Shown: in pieces, positions 43,622 to 51,608 of the stretch
Layout of the letters: every line of letters starts with the position of its first letter
How positions within the stretch are numbered: the first letter of the stretch is position 1
Source of the DNA: Streptacidiphilus sp. 4-A2
GTDB lineage: Bacteria; Actinomycetota; Actinomycetes; Streptomycetales; Streptomycetaceae
Direction: 5' to 3'
DNA: 64,000 nucleotides
Assembly (NCBI GenBank): GCA_014284505.1
Contig: JAAFYY010000001.1
Coordinates: 1,240,001-1,304,000 of the forward strand
The notes under the pieces: generated by a model
What the model was told of the DNA's origin: nothing
Seen by the model: only the letters and a program-made list of their open reading frames with translations
Databases searched by the model: none
Position numbers and translations under genes: made by a program

Positions 43622-44724
43622 GCCGACTCCTTGGAAGAGTGCTCGCTGGAGGAGGCCTCGTTGGAGTGGGCCTCGTTGGAGGAGAGCTCCTTGGAGGTGT
43701 GCCCGGTCCAGACGCTGTCGGTGACGGTCTCGGCGCGGTGGCAGGCGACCTGGTGACCCTCGCTGAGCTGCCGCAGCGGCGGGGTGACCGTGGCGCACTC
43801 CGCCACGGCGATCGGGCAGCGGGCCCGGAAGCGGCAGCCGGGCACCGGGTCGACCACTCGCGGCGGCTCGCCGCGGTCGGCCCCGGCCAGCTCGGACAGC
43901 GGCGCGCGCGGGTCGGGGACGGTGGCCAGCAGCAGCTGGGTGTAAGGATGCCTGGGCTCGGCGAGGATCTCCTCGATCGGGCCCTGCTCGACGATGTGCC
44001 CGGCGTACATGACGACCAGCCGGTCCGCGGCGTAGCGGGCGCTGGCCAGGTCGTGGGTGATGTAGAGGAACGAGACGTTGGACTTGTCCCGCAGCTCGGT
44101 CATCAGGTTGAGCAGGCCGATCCGGATCGAGGCGTCCAGCATGGAGACCGGCTCGTCGGCGATGATCAGCTTGGGGTTGGAGGCCAGGGCCTGGGCGAAG
44201 CCGATGCGCTGCCGCTGGCCGCCGCTCATCTCGTACGGGTACTTCTGCATGTAGGCCGCGGCGGGGGTCAGCCCGACCGTGGTGAGCAGCCGTTCGGCCT
44301 CGGCCTCGCGGCCGGCCGCGTCCAGCTCGGGCCGGTGCAGTTTGAGGCTGCGCAGCAGGCCGTGGGAGATCCGGTAGACCGGGTTGATGGAGCTGAAGGG
44401 GTCCTGGAACACCATCGGCGCCTGGCTGCGGTAGGCCAGCTGGTCCTTGCGCGACCGCCGGCCGGACAGCGGCTTGCCGTCGAACCAGATCTCACCGGCG
44501 GTGGGTTTGTAGACCATGGCCAGCAGTCGGGCGACGGTGGACTTGCCGCTGCCGCTCTCGCCGGCCAGGGCGACGATCTCGTTGTGGCCGATGGTCAGTT
44601 CGGCTTCGTCCACGGCGTGCAGGGTGCGCCGGGAGAAGGCGCCGCCGATCTGGAAGTGCCTGGTCAGCCCGGTGGCCCTGAGCAGGACATCACCGGTCGC
44701 GTCCGGGGTGGGGTGCTCGCTCAT
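43618..44724 (-). CDS. oligopeptide/dipeptide-type ABC importer ATP-binding protein (OppF/DppF-like)
   Basis: Intact 368-residue ATPase. Walker A GESGSGKST, Q-loop with MVFQDPFSSINP, signature MSGGQRQRIGFAQAL, Walker B LIIADEPVSMLD and H-loop ITHDLASARY. The C-terminal oligopeptide-ATPase extension has the Cys cluster CRFRARCPIAVAEC, which in relatives holds an iron-sulphur cluster. The last 25 residues are a Ser/Glu/His repeat (SSNEAHSNEASSSEHSSKES) outside the conserved core. ATGA overlaps link it to both neighbours' coding regions. Confidence 0.93.
   Translation of the reverse strand: MSEHPTPDATGDVLLRATGLTRHFQIGGAFSRRTLHAVDEAELTIGHNEIVALAGESGSGKSTVARLLAMVYKPTAGEIWFDGKPLSGRRSRKDQLAYRSQAPMVFQDPFSSINPVYRISHGLLRSLKLHRPELDAAGREAEAERLLTTVGLTPAAAYMQKYPYEMSGGQRQRIGFAQALASNPKLIIADEPVSMLDASIRIGLLNLMTELRDKSNVSFLYITHDLASARYAADRLVVMYAGHIVEQGPIEEILAEPRHPYTQLLLATVPDPRAPLSELAGADRGEPPRVVDPVPGCRFRARCPIAVAECATVTPPLRQLSEGHQVACHRAETVTDSVWTGHTSKELSSNEAHSNEASSSEHSSKESA
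43627..43700 (-). repeat. 15-bp imperfect tandem repeat coding the Ser/Glu tail of the ABC ATPase
   Basis: Copies of CTCGTTGGAGTGGGC and variants (CTCGTTGGAGGAGAG, CTCGCTGGAGGAGGC, CTCCTTGGAGGTGTG) follow one another and encode repeats of Ser-Asn/Ser-Glu-Ala/His. The unit is a multiple of three. Confidence 0.75.
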
Positions 44725-45739
44725 GCCGGGACGTCCTCCTTCGCTGCGCGTCCGGGCTCGTGCAGCAGGCAGCGCACGAGGACCGAGTCCACGTCGTACA
44801 GTTCCGGCCCGGCCTCCGCGCAGGAGGGCATCACGCTCGGGCAGCGCGGGGCGAAGCGGCAGCCGGGGGGCGGCGAGCCGAGGTCGGGCGGGCTGCCCGG
44901 GATGCCGAGCAGCGGCACCTTGGGGCCGCGGATCGACGGGAAGGCCTCCAGCAGGCCCTTGCTGTAGGGGTGCAGCGGGTGTCGAAGACGGAGCGGGTGG
45001 TGCCCAGCTCGGCGATCTGCCCGCCGTACATCACGATCAGCCGGTCGGAGAAGTGGCTGACCAGCGACATGTCGTGGGTGACAAAGATGATGGCGAAGCC
45101 CAGTTCCCGCTGGAGCTCCTTGATCTGGACCATCAGCGAGCGCTGGGCGACCACGTCCAGGGCGGAGGTGGGCTCGTCCATCACGATCAGGTCGGGGTGA
45201 GCAGCAGCGCCATGGCGATCATGGCGCGCTGGCGCATGCCGCCGGACAGCTGGTGCGGGTAGCTGCTCAGGTGCACCGGGTCGACCCCGACCAGCTCCAG
45301 CACCTCGCGGGAGCGGGCGGGTATGTCCAGGTCGAAGCTGTGCGCCCGGAGCACGTCGCGGTACTGGGCGCCGATGGTCTTCACCGGGTTGAGCGCGTTC
45401 ATGGCGCTCTGCATGACCACCGAGAGACCGGCCCAGCGGATCGGGCGGATCTGCTTCTCGGTCATCGGCACCAGGTCGCGGCCCTGGAACAGCACCTGTC
45501 CGCCGGTGACCCCGGCCGGGGCGCTGAGCAGCTGGGCGATACCGAACAGCAGGGTCGACTTGCCGCAGCCGGATTCGCCGACGATGCCGAGGAACTCGCC
45601 GCGTTCCAGGGTGAAGCTGACATGGTCGACGGCTTTGACCGAGCCCTTGGCGGTGGCGGTACTCCACGACCAGGTCACGCACGTCGAGGAGCGGTCCATC
45701 GGTCTCGGGCTGGGACTGGACGTCACGAAGTCGCGACAC
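44721..45739 (-). CDS. oligopeptide/dipeptide-type ABC importer ATP-binding protein (OppD/DppD-like; three indels)
   Basis: Second ATPase of the importer, about 339 residues. Walker A GESGCGKST, Q-loop region VVMQSAMNALNPVKTI, signature LSGGMRQRAMIAMALL, Walker B LIVMDEPTSALDV, H-loop VTHDMSLVSHFSD, and the C-terminal Cys cluster CRFAPRCPSVMPSC. Frame changes near 45655 (fits one extra C), 45197 and 44985. GTG 45739 gives the expected start LLDVRDLVVEYR and overlaps the permease gene by 17 bases. Confidence 0.9.
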
Positions 45740-46583
45740 GGAGCCTCCTCACGGGGCGCAGGGCGGGGTTGCTGATCTCGTCGAAGGCGTTGTTCAGCAG
45801 GGCGAACGCGGCGGCGAGCAGCGCGATGCACAGACCGGGGGCGGCGGCCCAGACATAGGCGCCGGTCTGAAGTGCGGAGTTGTTCTCGGCCCAGTAGAGC
45901 ATCGTGCCCCAGTCGTAGGAGCTGGTGTCGCCGAGGCCGATGAACTCCAGGGTGGAGGCGGTGAGCAGCGAGTAGAGCGCCGCGCCGAGGAAGTTGGCGA
46001 CGATCAGCGAGGTCATGTTGGGCAGCAGCTCGAACACGATGATGTAGGAGCTGCGCTCGCCGCGGACCCGGGCGGCCTCCAGGAAGTCCCGGTTGCGCAG
46101 CGACAGCGCCTGGGAGCGCAGCTGACGGGCACCGTAGGACCAGCCGGTGACCACCAGTACGACGATCATGACGCTGATGCTGTGCTGGCTGAAGTACCCG
46201 GCGATGACGATCACCAGCGGCAGCGTCGGCAGGACCAGCACCACGTCGGTGAACAGGTTCAGCGCGTCGTCCCAGATGCCGCCGAGGTAGGCGGCGCCGA
46301 CCCCGATCAGCACCGAGAGCACGGTGGCCAGCAGGCCGGAGATGATCGCGATCAGCAGCGCGGGCCTGGCCCCGTGCACGATCTGGAGCCAGATGTCCTG
46401 GCCGAAGGCGGTGGTGCCGAGCCAGTGCTGGGAGGACATGCCGAGCGAGACGGCCTTGGTGTCGGTGGCCGGGTTCCCGGACACGATGACGCCGGGGACG
46501 ACCGCCATCACCACGAAGACGAGCATGATGAGCAGGCCGGCGACGGCCTTGCCGTTGTGCCTGATTGATCTGAGCAGATTCAT
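45723..46583 (-). CDS. oligopeptide/dipeptide-type ABC importer permease (DppC-like)
   Basis: About 286 residues with six hydrophobic segments. It begins MNLLRSIRHNGKAVAGLLIML. It has the family's HWLGTTAFGQDIW motif near the first loop, and the coupling-helix motif EAARVRGERSSYIIVFELLPN. It appears fused in frame to the upstream permease, but one missing base explains this (see findings): with it restored, the DppB-like gene ends in TAA at 46591-46593 and GAGG precedes this ATG. Confidence 0.85.
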   Translation of the reverse strand: MNLLRSIRHNGKAVAGLLIMLVFVVMAVVPGVIVSGNPATDTKAVSLGMSSQHWLGTTAFGQDIWLQIVHGARPALLIAIISGLLATVLSVLIGVGAAYLGGIWDDALNLFTDVVLVLPTLPLVIVIAGYFSQHSISVMIVVLVVTGWSYGARQLRSQALSLRNRDFLEAARVRGERSSYIIVFELLPNMTSLIVANFLGAALYSLLTASTLEFIGLGDTSSYDWGTMLYWAENNSALQTGAYVWAAAPGLCIALLAAAFALLNNAFDEISNPALRPVRRLRVATS

Positions 46584-46590
46584 GGGGTCG

Positions 46591-47573
46591 TTACCTCGCG
46601 GACCGGGTACGGGGTCGAGAATGGCCGTCGCGATGTCGGAGATCAGCACCGAAACCAGCACCGCCACCGTGATCACCAGGAAGAGGCACTGCATGACCGG
46701 GAAGTCCTCGTTGTCCACGGCCTGGACCATCTGGTAGCCGACGCCCGGGTAGGAGAAGACGTACTCGACCGCGACCGCACCGCTGACCACGAAGCCCATG
46801 GACATGGCGAAGCCGGTGACATTGGGCAGGATGGAGTTGCGCGCGGCGTAGTCGATCATGATGCGCCGGGCCGGCAGGCCCTTGGCTCTGGCCATCCGGA
46901 TGTAGTCCTCGGCGAGCGTGGTGACCATGGTGTTGCGCATGGTCAGCACCCAGCCGCCGATGGAGGTGATCAGCAGCGAGGCGGCAGGCAGGATCGCGTG
47001 CAGCAGCACCGACTGGATGAAGGCCGGGTTCCAGCCCTGGGCCACATCGCTGTCACTGCCGAAGGCCGAGGGCAGCCAGGGGTTGATGTCGGCGAACACC
47101 ATGATCAGCATGATGCCGATCCAGAAGTACGGCAGCCCGGTGCCGACCACGAACAGCGGCGGCAGGATGCTGTCGAGCTTGCCGCCGCGCTTCCAGGCGC
47201 CGATGGCGCCGATGGCGGTGCCGAGCACGAACGCCAGCACGGTGGTCACCCCGACCAGGCCCAGCGTCCACGGGATCGCGGCGCCGACGATGCTGTCCAC
47301 CGACGCGGGGAACTGCGACGAGGAGATGCCGAAGTTCAGGGTGGCGCAGTCCTTCAGATAGGTCAGGTACTGCTCGATCAGGCTCTGGTGGTTCTTGAAG
47401 CCGAGCTCGGCCTCCATGGCCTGGAGCGAGGCTCCAGTGAGCTTGCCGTGGAACTTCGCGATCAGGGCGTCGATCGGGCTTCCGGGGAGCATGCGCGGGA
47501 TCGCGAAGTTGATGGTCAGTGCGGCCCACAGGGTGAGCACGAAGAAACCCAGACGGCGGAGCAGGAATCTCAC
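46591..47573 (-). CDS. oligopeptide/dipeptide-type ABC importer permease (DppB-like; indel near 46615 near the C-terminus)
   Basis: First permease of the importer. It begins MRFLLRRLGFFVLTLWAALTINFAIPRMLPGSPI, with the usual single N-terminal helix and an extracytoplasmic loop of about 70 residues, then five more helices. The coupling-helix region is EDYIRMARAKGLPARRIMIDYAARNSILP. The natural end is predicted as AILDPRTRSAR followed by TAA, which needs one extra C near 46615. GTG start with a GAGGT site upstream. Confidence 0.87.
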
Positions 47574-47688
47574 CCTGCGGACCTCTTTCTTCTCTCGAAC
47601 GACGTGCGGCGTGCGGGGCGCCGGGCCGCCGGACCCCGGCAGGGGCCCGGCCGCGTGACGGCTGCTTCGGCTGCTTCGGCGGCGTCGG

Positions 47689-49368
47689 CTACTTGGGCGA
47701 GAGGTGCATCAGCACCTGGCCCCAGTCGGGGAGCTGCCAGACCGAGGGGACGGCGTAGTCGTTCTGCTGGGTCACGAAGCCGTTGAAGTCCTTGGTGTCG
47801 TACTGGTACCAGGCGGCGGCCTCGGTCACCGGGATCACCGGGACCTGGTTGAGCATGACCGTCTCCAGCTGACCGATGATGGTCTTCTGGGTCGCCTCGT
47901 CCGCGGTGGCGGCGTACTGGTCGAACAGCTTGTCGACGGCGGGGTCGTCGAAGCGCTCGTAGTTGGTCGCGGCGGGCTGGCCGATCGGCGCGCTGTTGGT
48001 GGAGTACAGCCAACTGCCGCAGCTCGTAGTACGGCGCCGGGCCGCCGGTCTCGCTGTAGTAGGCGAGCTGGAACTGCCCGTTGAGCAGCTTGTGTTGTAG
48101 TCGTTCTGGGAGAGGTTGTCGACGTTCAGCTCGATGCCGGCCGCCTTCATGCCCTGTGCCACGGTCTGCAGCGCGGCCACCCAGTCGCTGTAGCCGCCGT
48201 TGTTGATGATGGTGAAGCTGAGCTTCTGGCCGTTCAGCGAGTAGATGCCGTCGGAGCCCTTGACCGCGCCGATGCTCTCCAGCAGCTTGTCGGCCTGCTG
48301 CGGGTTGTAGGTGTAGTTGTCCGCGGCCTGCGCCTGCGGGTCGATCCACTGCGGGTAGGTCTGGGTGACGATGCCGAGCTGGCTGCCGGGCGGCTCCTGC
48401 CCGCCCTCACCGATGGCGGAGGCCGACTGCCGGTCGGTGGCGTAGGCCAGCGCCTTGCGCACGGTGAGGTTGCTGAGCAGCGGGTCCTTCAGGTTCGGGA
48501 ACATCGTGACCTGGGTGATCGGCGGCTGCCAGGAGTTGAAGCTCTTGCTCTTGTCCAGGTAGTACTTCTGGATGTTCGGGATGAACTGGGCGCCCCACTG
48601 CGCCTGGCCGGTGGCCAGGTAGTTGTTGGCCGCGTCGTTGGAGGTGAAGGCCGGGTAGTCGAGGGTCTTCACCTTCGGCAGGCCGGGCTGCCAGTAGTAG
48701 GTGTTGGGCTTGAAGGTGATGTTCTGCGGGGTGCAGGGCTTCACCACGTACATGCCGGTGGCGACCGGGTCGGCGTCGGTGTAGCTGACCGGGTCCTTGA
48801 TCGAGGCCCAGATGTGCTGCGGGACGATCGGGATCTGGTCCGCTATGTAGTAGAAGTACGGGGTCGCGGCCGTCTTGAAGTTGAAGACGATCTGGTTGCT
48901 GCCGGACTGGGTGACCGAGGAGAGCACCTGCCAGACCGAGTTGAGGTCCAGGGCCGGGAACTTCTTCAGCTCGTTGAAGGTGAATAGCACGTCGGCGGCG
49001 GTCATCGGGGTGCCGTCGTTCCACTTCACCCCGTTGCGGATGGTGAAGGTCAGCTGCTTGTTGCTGTTGCTCCAGGTGTAGCCGGTGGCCAGCCACGGGG
49101 TCGTCTTGTCGTCCTGCAACGCGTTGACGAACATCAGCGGCTCGTAGACGTCGCCCATGGACAGGAAGCTGACCGCGCTCTGGAACGGGTTGAAACTACA
49201 GGTCCACAGGCCGCCGCTCTCGTTGGAGACGGTGAGGACCGCATTGGGGTTGCCGGACCCGCCGGCGCTGTTGCTGGATCCGCCGCAGGCGCTGACCAGC
49301 ATCATGGACGCGGCGACCGCGGTGATGCCCAGGACCCTGCTGCTTCTCTTGAAGAAGCCTTGCTGCAT
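47689..49368 (-). CDS. extracellular solute-binding lipoprotein, family 5 (peptide/oligosaccharide type)
   Basis: Binding protein of the importer, 559 residues. Lipoprotein signal MQQGFFKRSSRVLGITAVAA then LVSAC lipobox. Family-5 segments include YEPLMFVNAL, LTFTIRNGVKWNDGTPMTAADV, HIWASIKDP and VRKALAYATDRQ. One block, about 48020-48095, is read in the wrong frame between two compensating indels; the alternative frame there gives LLNGQFQLAYYSETGGPAPYYE. Family 5 binds peptides but in some bacteria beta-gluco-oligosaccharides; the linked GH4 and kinase favour a sugar here. A promoter-proximal AT-rich motif is shared with GH9. Confidence 0.9.
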   Translation of the reverse strand: MQQGFFKRSSRVLGITAVAASMMLVSACGGSSNSAGGSGNPNAVLTVSNESGGLWTCSFNPFQSAVSFLSMGDVYEPLMFVNALQDDKTTPWLATGYTWSNSNKQLTFTIRNGVKWNDGTPMTAADVLFTFNELKKFPALDLNSVWQVLSSVTQSGSNQIVFNFKTAATPYFYYIADQIPIVPQHIWASIKDPVSYTDADPVATGMYVVKPCTPQNITFKPNTYYWQPGLPKVKTLDYPAFTSNDAANNYLATGQAQWGAQFIPNIQKYYLDKSKSFNSWQPPITQVTMFPNLKDPLLSNLTVRKALAYATDRQSASAIGEGGQEPPGSQLGIVTQTYPQWIDPQAQAADNYTYNPQQADKLLESIGAVKGSDGIYSLNGQKLSFTIINNGGYSDWVAALQTVAQGMKAAGIELNVDNLSQNDYNTSCSTGSSSSPTTARPAARRRTTSCGSWLYSTNSAPIGQPAATNYERFDDPAVDKLFDQYAATADEATQKTIIGQLETVMLNQVPVIPVTEAAAWYQYDTKDFNGFVTQQNDYAVPSVWQLPDWGQVLMHLSPK

Positions 49369-49631
49369 GACGGTCTTACCTCTCCCTGGAGTGCACGTGC
49401 CTATAGATAGTTAAGTTTCCTAACGATTGGTGGTGCATAGACTCCCTAGAAATCCTCAGCCAGTCAAGAGGTCGGGCGACGAGATCCCGCTTCTGTATCG
49501 GAACGTGACCGATCCACCGGTTTGGGCCGGTCGGAGCTGATGACAGGGGCCGGACAACCGGCTGTCGGCGGGGGTTGCGATGATGCGGGGGGACAAGTCC
49601 GTCGACGGACGGGCAAACGGGAGGGAACCCC
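49369..49631. promoter_or_regulatory. divergent control region between the ABC operon and the WXG cassette
   Basis: It contains the AT-rich motif at 49406-49424 (plus strand GATAGTTAAGTTTCCTAAC), placed 38-56 bases before the binding-protein ATG, that resembles the GH9 motif at 24061-24079. A GCACGTGC palindrome lies at about 49393-49400. On the WXG side GGGAGGGAACCCC precedes the ATG at 49632. No consensus -10/-35 is certain. Confidence 0.5.
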
Positions 49632-49974
49632 ATGGCAGCGGACAAGCAGAGCCCGGCCCCGACGGGGCTTCTCGGTACAGGTGGACGACTTCGCAGCGGT
49701 CGCCCCCAAGTTCACCAGCGCCGGCGACCAGTTGGCCGAGGCTGTCGTCACTCAGAGCATCGTGCTCCAGGGGCTCGGCCCCTTCTGGGGCACCACCGCG
49801 CACGGCCCCACATTCGGGGCGACCTACCAGCCGCTGCTCACCCAGGTGCTGAACCTGGCGTCGATGAGCGGGATCGCACTGGAGGGCATAGGCGACGGGC
49901 TGACCCAGATGGGCCAGGAGTACGGAGTCACCGAAGCCCGGATCATCGCCGCGATGAAGAGCCTCCAGCAGTGA
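49632..49974 (+). CDS. WXG100 / ESAT-6-like small secreted protein (indel near 49666)
   Basis: About 113 residues. After a short start (MAADKQSPAPTG) the frame changes at a G run near 49666 (four G here, three would restore it). It continues FSVQVDDFAAVAPKFTSAGDQLAEAV ... LGPFWGTTAHGPTFGATYQPLL ... IALEGIGDGLTQMGQEYGVTEARI, a two-helix hairpin with a FWG turn at the WXG position. Such proteins are type VII (ESX) substrates. Its stop overlaps the next start (GTGA). No ESX ATPase or membrane core gene lies in the window. Confidence 0.75.
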
Positions 49975-51029
49975 GCGACGCGTCGGTACTCAACGACCTC
50001 GGCGTACCCTGGCCGGACGCGGACACCGGGAAGGCCCGCCAGGCAGCCGCCGCCTGGTCCGCCCTCGCCGAAGCGATCGGAACCGCCCTCGGTACGGCCG
50101 GCGGCGCGGCAAGGGTGCTCAGCGTGAACAACACCGGCCCCGCCATGGACGCCTTCAACACCTACTGGGGTGGAATAGGCGGCCCGTCCGAGGCCTGCCA
50201 GGTGGTGCAGAAGCCCGCACTGCTGCCAGTGCTGATGCAGGTGTGCACAGCGCTGTCGACGGCCTGCGCCAAGTTCGCCGACGCCGTCGACGACGCCAAA
50301 GCCGAGCTCGGCGAGACGGTCCTGGAGATCGAGGCCGCCCTCGCCGCCGCAGTCCTGGCAACCGCCTTCACCGCCGGAGCCTCGGACGCGGCCGACGCCT
50401 TGATCGGCGCCAGCTTCGTGGGGGAGGCAATGAACACCATTGAGGTCCTTGGCACGACAGTCGGCGAGATCGTCAGCTCGCTGACGCCCGCAACGATGTT
50501 CGGCACCATGGACGCTGCCCTGGAAACAGAGTTCAGCAATGGGATCAAGGCGGCGACCGGGCAACCGCCGGACTCCGTCAAGGAAATCCTGGCCGGGCTG
50601 GCCAAGGGGTTCGGGGTCGGCCTGCTGACGGGCGGCGTCGCCACCGCCGCCACCGGAGCGATCACCGCCGGCACCACCGCCGCCTCCTATCTGGCCATGG
50701 ACCATCTGGAGAGCGTGCTGGAAATCGTCCCCGACCTTCCCCTCATTCTGCAACAGATCCCCGACGCGCTGGAGACCCCAGCAGGCGACGCGCTACGCGC
50801 CCTGGAGAGTGAGTACGCATCGCGTCACCTGATCAACAGGGCTGAAGGCAGGCCGACCGATCCACCGTCGGTCCCCGAGGTCATCGGCGAACTGATCGAT
50901 GCCAAGATCGAGGGCTCCTCCGAAGGACCGGAGGGAGGAGGCGGGTCATCCAAGGAGGACGGCAATGCCTCCGCCAAGGCACCGGAAGGGGCGGAAAGTG
51001 AGCCTGTTCTCGGCCCACCTGATGAATGA
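49971..51029 (+). CDS. WXG-type large protein with CpnT-like N-terminal domain
   Basis: Intact 352-residue protein. The N-terminus (PWPDADTGKARQAAAAWSALAEAI ... RVLSVNNTGPAMDAFNTYWGGIGGPSE) matches the WXG100-like helical domain at the head of CpnT-type proteins. A long Ala-rich helical middle with two amphipathic or membrane-prone stretches follows (VLATAFTAGASDAADALIGA; GFGVGLLTGGVATAATGAITAG). The last about 60 residues are acidic and low-complexity. I see no recognisable toxin domain. GTG 49971 overlaps the WXG100 stop. Likely a partner or substrate exported with the small WXG100 protein (inference). Confidence 0.65.
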   Translation: MSDASVLNDLGVPWPDADTGKARQAAAAWSALAEAIGTALGTAGGAARVLSVNNTGPAMDAFNTYWGGIGGPSEACQVVQKPALLPVLMQVCTALSTACAKFADAVDDAKAELGETVLEIEAALAAAVLATAFTAGASDAADALIGASFVGEAMNTIEVLGTTVGEIVSSLTPATMFGTMDAALETEFSNGIKAATGQPPDSVKEILAGLAKGFGVGLLTGGVATAATGAITAGTTAASYLAMDHLESVLEIVPDLPLILQQIPDALETPAGDALRALESEYASRHLINRAEGRPTDPPSVPEVIGELIDAKIEGSSEGPEGGGGSSKEDGNASAKAPEGAESEPVLGPPDE

Positions 51030-51041
51030 GGGGGCAGCGCC

Positions 51042-51517
51042 ATGATCTTCGGAATCCTGCTGTTCGTGTTCACCACCCGCTCACTGTGCTGTTCGCGTTG
51101 TCGATCTTCAAAAGGTCGATCCCGGCTCTGCTCGCCAGCCGCCGTGGCACACTGGCGCAGGGCACGCTGCGGCGGATCACCCTGCGCCAGACGTCGGGCG
51201 GTCGCATGGGCGGCGCGCGCAACACTCTGCGGACGGGCCACGTCGAGTTCGTCGCCGACGGACAGCGGGTCACCTTCAGCACACCGCTCGACAACGGGGT
51301 CGAGTACCACCAGGGCCAGCACCTCCCCGTGCACTACAACCCTGTGCGTCCCCATGACTCCGCGACCATCGACAACAGTTACGACTCAATGACCAAGCTG
51401 ATGATGCTCGGTGGCATCACACTGTTGTTTCTCTTCATGAGCGTCTGTTCAATCCTGCTGATCTTCGGCGTCATCCATGACACCGGATCCACCGACCCGT
51501 ACGTGGGGTATGGCTGA
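51042..51517 (+). CDS. DUF3592-like two-helix membrane protein (indel near 51078)
   Basis: About 158 residues: an N-terminal helix (MIFGILLFVFTT then PLTVLFALSIF after a missing base near 51078), a soluble middle with FVADGQRVTFSTPLDNGVEY and GQHLPVHYNPVRPHDSATI, and a C-terminal helix (MMLGGITLLFLFMSVCSILLIFG). The G-x-x-V-x-V-x-Y-x-P segment is typical of DUF3592 proteins, whose function is unknown. It starts 12 bases after the WXG-type gene and is probably the last gene of the cassette. Confidence 0.7.
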
Positions 51518-51547
51518 GCGTGGCGCCTCTGCGGACCGACCGCCGAA

Positions 51548-51576
51548 CCGCCCCGCAGCAGGTGGCTGCGGGGCGG
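51548..51576. terminator. bidirectional hairpin terminator
   Basis: Perfect 12-bp inverted repeat (CCGCCCCGCAGC at 51548-51559 with its complement at 51565-51576, loop of 5) between the converging DUF3592-like and GH87 genes. Confidence 0.8.
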
Positions 51577-51608
51577 CGGAAGCGGTCAGGAGGGTTATTG
51601 ACTCTCCG

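Noticed and set aside
45723..47573. Natural permease-permease fusion
   Set aside because: One missing base explains it, and a stop, ribosome site and start reappear when it is restored.
49632..51029. One long frame from ATG 49632 through to 51029
   Set aside because: The first 340 bases in that frame have no family features, while another frame gives a clean WXG100-like protein ending at 49974 with a GTGA overlap to the next gene.
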